DNA of 8,786 bases, from the NCBI GenBank assembly GCA_030590265.1, contig JAUUYW010000125.1, forward strand, positions 1 through 8,786, given 5' to 3'. Shown here piece after piece: positions 7,255-8,786 of this stretch. Position 1 is the first letter of the stretch. Each line of letters begins with the position of its first letter. The notes under the pieces were generated by a model. It was given only the letters and a program-made list of their open reading frames with translations, had not been told where the DNA came from and made no database searches. Both the position numbers and the translations under genes were made by a program. This DNA comes from Candidatus Krumholzibacteriia bacterium (lineage in GTDB: Bacteria; Krumholzibacteriota; Krumholzibacteriia; LZORAL124-64-63).

Positions 7255-7289
7255 CCAAAGGTGGCCGGATGGTGGAAAAATGCCTTTGG
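7255..7289 (+). promoter_or_regulatory. Inverted repeat enclosing the export-gene ribosome-binding site and start codon
   Basis: CCAAAGG (7255-7261) and CCTTTGG (7283-7289) are perfect 7-base complements. The loop between them (7262-7282) contains the only Shine-Dalgarno-like stretch (GGTGG, 7271-7275) and the ATG at 7280. In the mRNA this would place the initiation site in a closed loop, a geometry compatible with translational control. A 7-base match at this spacing can occur by chance. Confidence 0.35.
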
Positions 7290-8786
7290 GAAAAAACCGT
7301 GCAGGTCTTGGGGTGAAAGCGCTGTGGTTGGTGCTTCTCATTTCGTTTGGTTTTGCATTGCCATTGCCGGTGTTGGCTGGTCCAACTCCTGAAATGATCA
7401 ACGAAGCCATGCGCCGGACCGGACTGAGCCGTGAAGAAGTGCTGCGTCTCTATGACCAGAACCAAAGTGGCACCAGTGAAGAGCAATTGTCTCAACAGGG
7501 ACAAGTTGATGCCCCCCCTGGTCGTCAGTCAATGCAGGATATCGATGACAGTCGTCCAGGTGGCAATACCCAATATCTTGACCAGCGCGGAAATCGCTCT
7601 GGCATGTATGAAGATTTCCAACCTTCAGCCGTTCTACCCTTTCAAATGGCTCTATCCCAGGCGGATTCTCTGGGCATAAGTGTTCTCGATTCCTTGGTGT
7701 TGGAATCGAATATTGTGCCCCTCTTTGGCCGTAATTTTTTCAGTCTGGATGAAGGACTTTTCATTCCGCCTTCTTTTGGACCTGTCCCCTCGGATTATCA
7801 ACTTGGGGTGGGGGATGAAGTGGTGGTGGATGTCTGGGGCGGCGTGGAACTCCGCCTGAGCCGCCTGGTGGATCGTGATGGATCAATCATCCTGCCTCGA
7901 GTTGGGAAAATCCATTGTGCAGGACGGTCCCTTCAAAAAGTCTCCCAAGACATTCATTACAAATTGGCCCAAAGTCATTCCAGTATTCATGAAGACGACT
8001 CCGATGGTGAATCTTTCGTGCAGATATCCCTGGGTACTTTGCGGGGGATCCGGATTTTTGTTATCGGGGAAGTCACTCGGCCAGGTAGTTTCGAGTTGAG
8101 TTCTCTTTCCACGGTCCTGGGTGCTCTTTACGCTGCCGGAGGACCATCGGAGACCGGTTCCTTGAGGGACATTCACCTTGTGCGCGCAGGAGAAACTTTG
8201 GGCACCCTGGATTTGTACGGTTACCTTTTGAACGGTAAACGTGAGGGTGATCTGCGCTTGCGCGATGGCGATACTATCCTGGTTCCCAGCCGGGGGCCCA
8301 CCGTTCGGGTTGAAGGTGAAGTCCAAAGACCAATCCGGTTTGAAATGAAGCAAGGTGAAAGTCTTGGGGATCTGTTTCGATTTGCCGGTGGGTTCACTGC
8401 CATGGCCGCCCCTTCCACCGTGCATTTGCGCCGAATTGTTCCGGTGGCTGAACGTCGGAGCGGTTATCCTGACGTGATCCTTTTGGATGTTCAATTTGAC
8501 GCAGTCAAAATGCAGCCAAAATCCGGCGAACCTTTTTTAATCTCGGATGGATGCCGGGTTTTCGTCGATACCATTGATGAACGCATGGAAAATTGGGTAG
8601 AGGTCATCGGCAGTGTCAAACAACCTGGTATTTATGAATTTCGCTCAGGTATGAGGGCAGCTGACCTGATCACCATTGCCGGCGGTTTGTGGCCGGATGC
8701 CCTGACTGAAAGGGCTACTATCGATCGAACCAGCCATGACCGCAGGTTGCAATCCTTGTCCTTCAACCTGGATCGTGAATTGAACG
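7280..8786 (+). CDS. SLBB-domain polysaccharide export protein (3' end cut by window edge)
   Basis: Translating from ATG 7280 gives 502 residues with no stop before the window ends. Residues 1-33 form a Sec signal peptide: basic MPLGKNRAGLGVK, a hydrophobic core, and a V-L-A cleavage site before G34. No lipobox cysteine follows, unlike Wza. Residues 36-62 are a charged helical stretch, and about 60-115 a Gln/Gly/Asp/Ser-rich linker. LFGRNFFSLDEGLFIP (148-163) and PSDYQLGVGDEVVVDVWGG (170-188) open a Poly_export domain that runs to about 253 (RDGSIILPRVGKI at 199-211). Three SLBB-type repeats follow, each opening with a V-x-G-x-V-x-x-P strand: VIGEVTRPGSF (261-271), VEGEVQRPIRF (344-354) and VIGSVKQPGIY (442-452). 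Each is followed by an (A)AGG turn (286-288, 369-371, 467-469). Such proteins form or line the outer-membrane/periplasmic exit channel for capsule or exopolysaccharide. GTG 7313 is an alternative start but would shorten the basic n-region. The neighbouring sugar-nucleotide dehydrogenase fits this job. Confidence 0.93.
   Translation, partial: MPLGKNRAGLGVKALWLVLLISFGFALPLPVLAGPTPEMINEAMRRTGLSREEVLRLYDQNQSGTSEEQLSQQGQVDAPPGRQSMQDIDDSRPGGNTQYLDQRGNRSGMYEDFQPSAVLPFQMALSQADSLGISVLDSLVLESNIVPLFGRNFFSLDEGLFIPPSFGPVPSDYQLGVGDEVVVDVWGGVELRLSRLVDRDGSIILPRVGKIHCAGRSLQKVSQDIHYKLAQSHSSIHEDDSDGESFVQISLGTLRGIRIFVIGEVTRPGSFELSSLSTVLGALYAAGGPSETGSLRDIHLVRAGETLGTLDLYGYLLNGKREGDLRLRDGDTILVPSRGPTVRVEGEVQRPIRFEMKQGESLGDLFRFAGGFTAMAAPSTVHLRRIVPVAERRSGYPDVILLDVQFDAVKMQPKSGEPFLISDGCRVFVDTIDERMENWVEVIGSVKQPGIYEFRSGMRAADLITIAGGLWPDALTERATIDRTSHDRRLQSLSFNLDRELN

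Noticed and set aside
7454..7489. EF-hand-like loop D-x-N-x-S-G in the export protein (residues 59-70)
   Set aside because: Position 12 of the loop is Leu instead of Glu/Asp and there is no paired second hand; it sits at the edge of a low-complexity linker.
7431..8099. Small plus-strand frames at 7431-7679 and 7875-8099, and an antisense frame at 7883-8494
   Set aside because: All lie inside the SLBB export gene, which has continuous domain-bearing coding sequence in another frame up to the window edge.

Overview
The window is a tightly packed, all-plus-strand piece of a bacterial chromosome. It starts inside infB and ends inside a polysaccharide-export gene. The sequence is moderately GC-rich. 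The outer-membrane-type SLBB/polysaccharide-export protein at the right end points to a diderm (Gram-negative-type) bacterium. I cannot place it to phylum from sequence alone. The combination of infB, rbfA, nrnA, truB and ribF with divergent, insertion-bearing proteins would fit a deltaproteobacterial-like lineage or one of the poorly sampled FCB-related candidate phyla, but that is a guess.

Left part (1-5798): a translation and cofactor operon. Translation initiation factor 2 (5' end cut by the window edge) is followed by a roughly 100-base gap holding a large, very stable hairpin (2214-2256). Next comes one long gene that joins ribosome-binding factor A to a DHH/DHHA1 phosphoesterase of the NrnA type, which are normally two separate neighbouring genes. 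truB (tRNA pseudouridine-55 synthase) overlaps its stop codon in an ATGA arrangement, and ribF (FMN/FAD synthesis) overlaps the end of truB by 10 bases behind a strong internal Shine-Dalgarno. TruB and RibF each appear to carry an insertion relative to their families.

Right part (5839-8786): surface polysaccharide genes. A nucleotide-sugar 6-dehydrogenase (UDP-ManNAc/UDP-GlcNAc dehydrogenase type) starts only 40 bases after ribF and may be read from the same transcript. A 160-base gap follows with several dyad symmetries, one of which encloses the start codon of the next gene. The last gene, open at the window edge, encodes a secreted SLBB-domain polysaccharide-export protein with a Sec signal peptide, a Poly_export domain and three SLBB-like repeats. 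The dehydrogenase would make a uronic-acid-type sugar nucleotide for a polymer, and the export protein would form or gate the outer-membrane exit channel.

The most notable items are the RbfA-NrnA fusion, the intercistronic hairpin before it, and the structured leader in front of the export gene. I saw no tRNA or rRNA gene, CRISPR array, insertion sequence or phage element.
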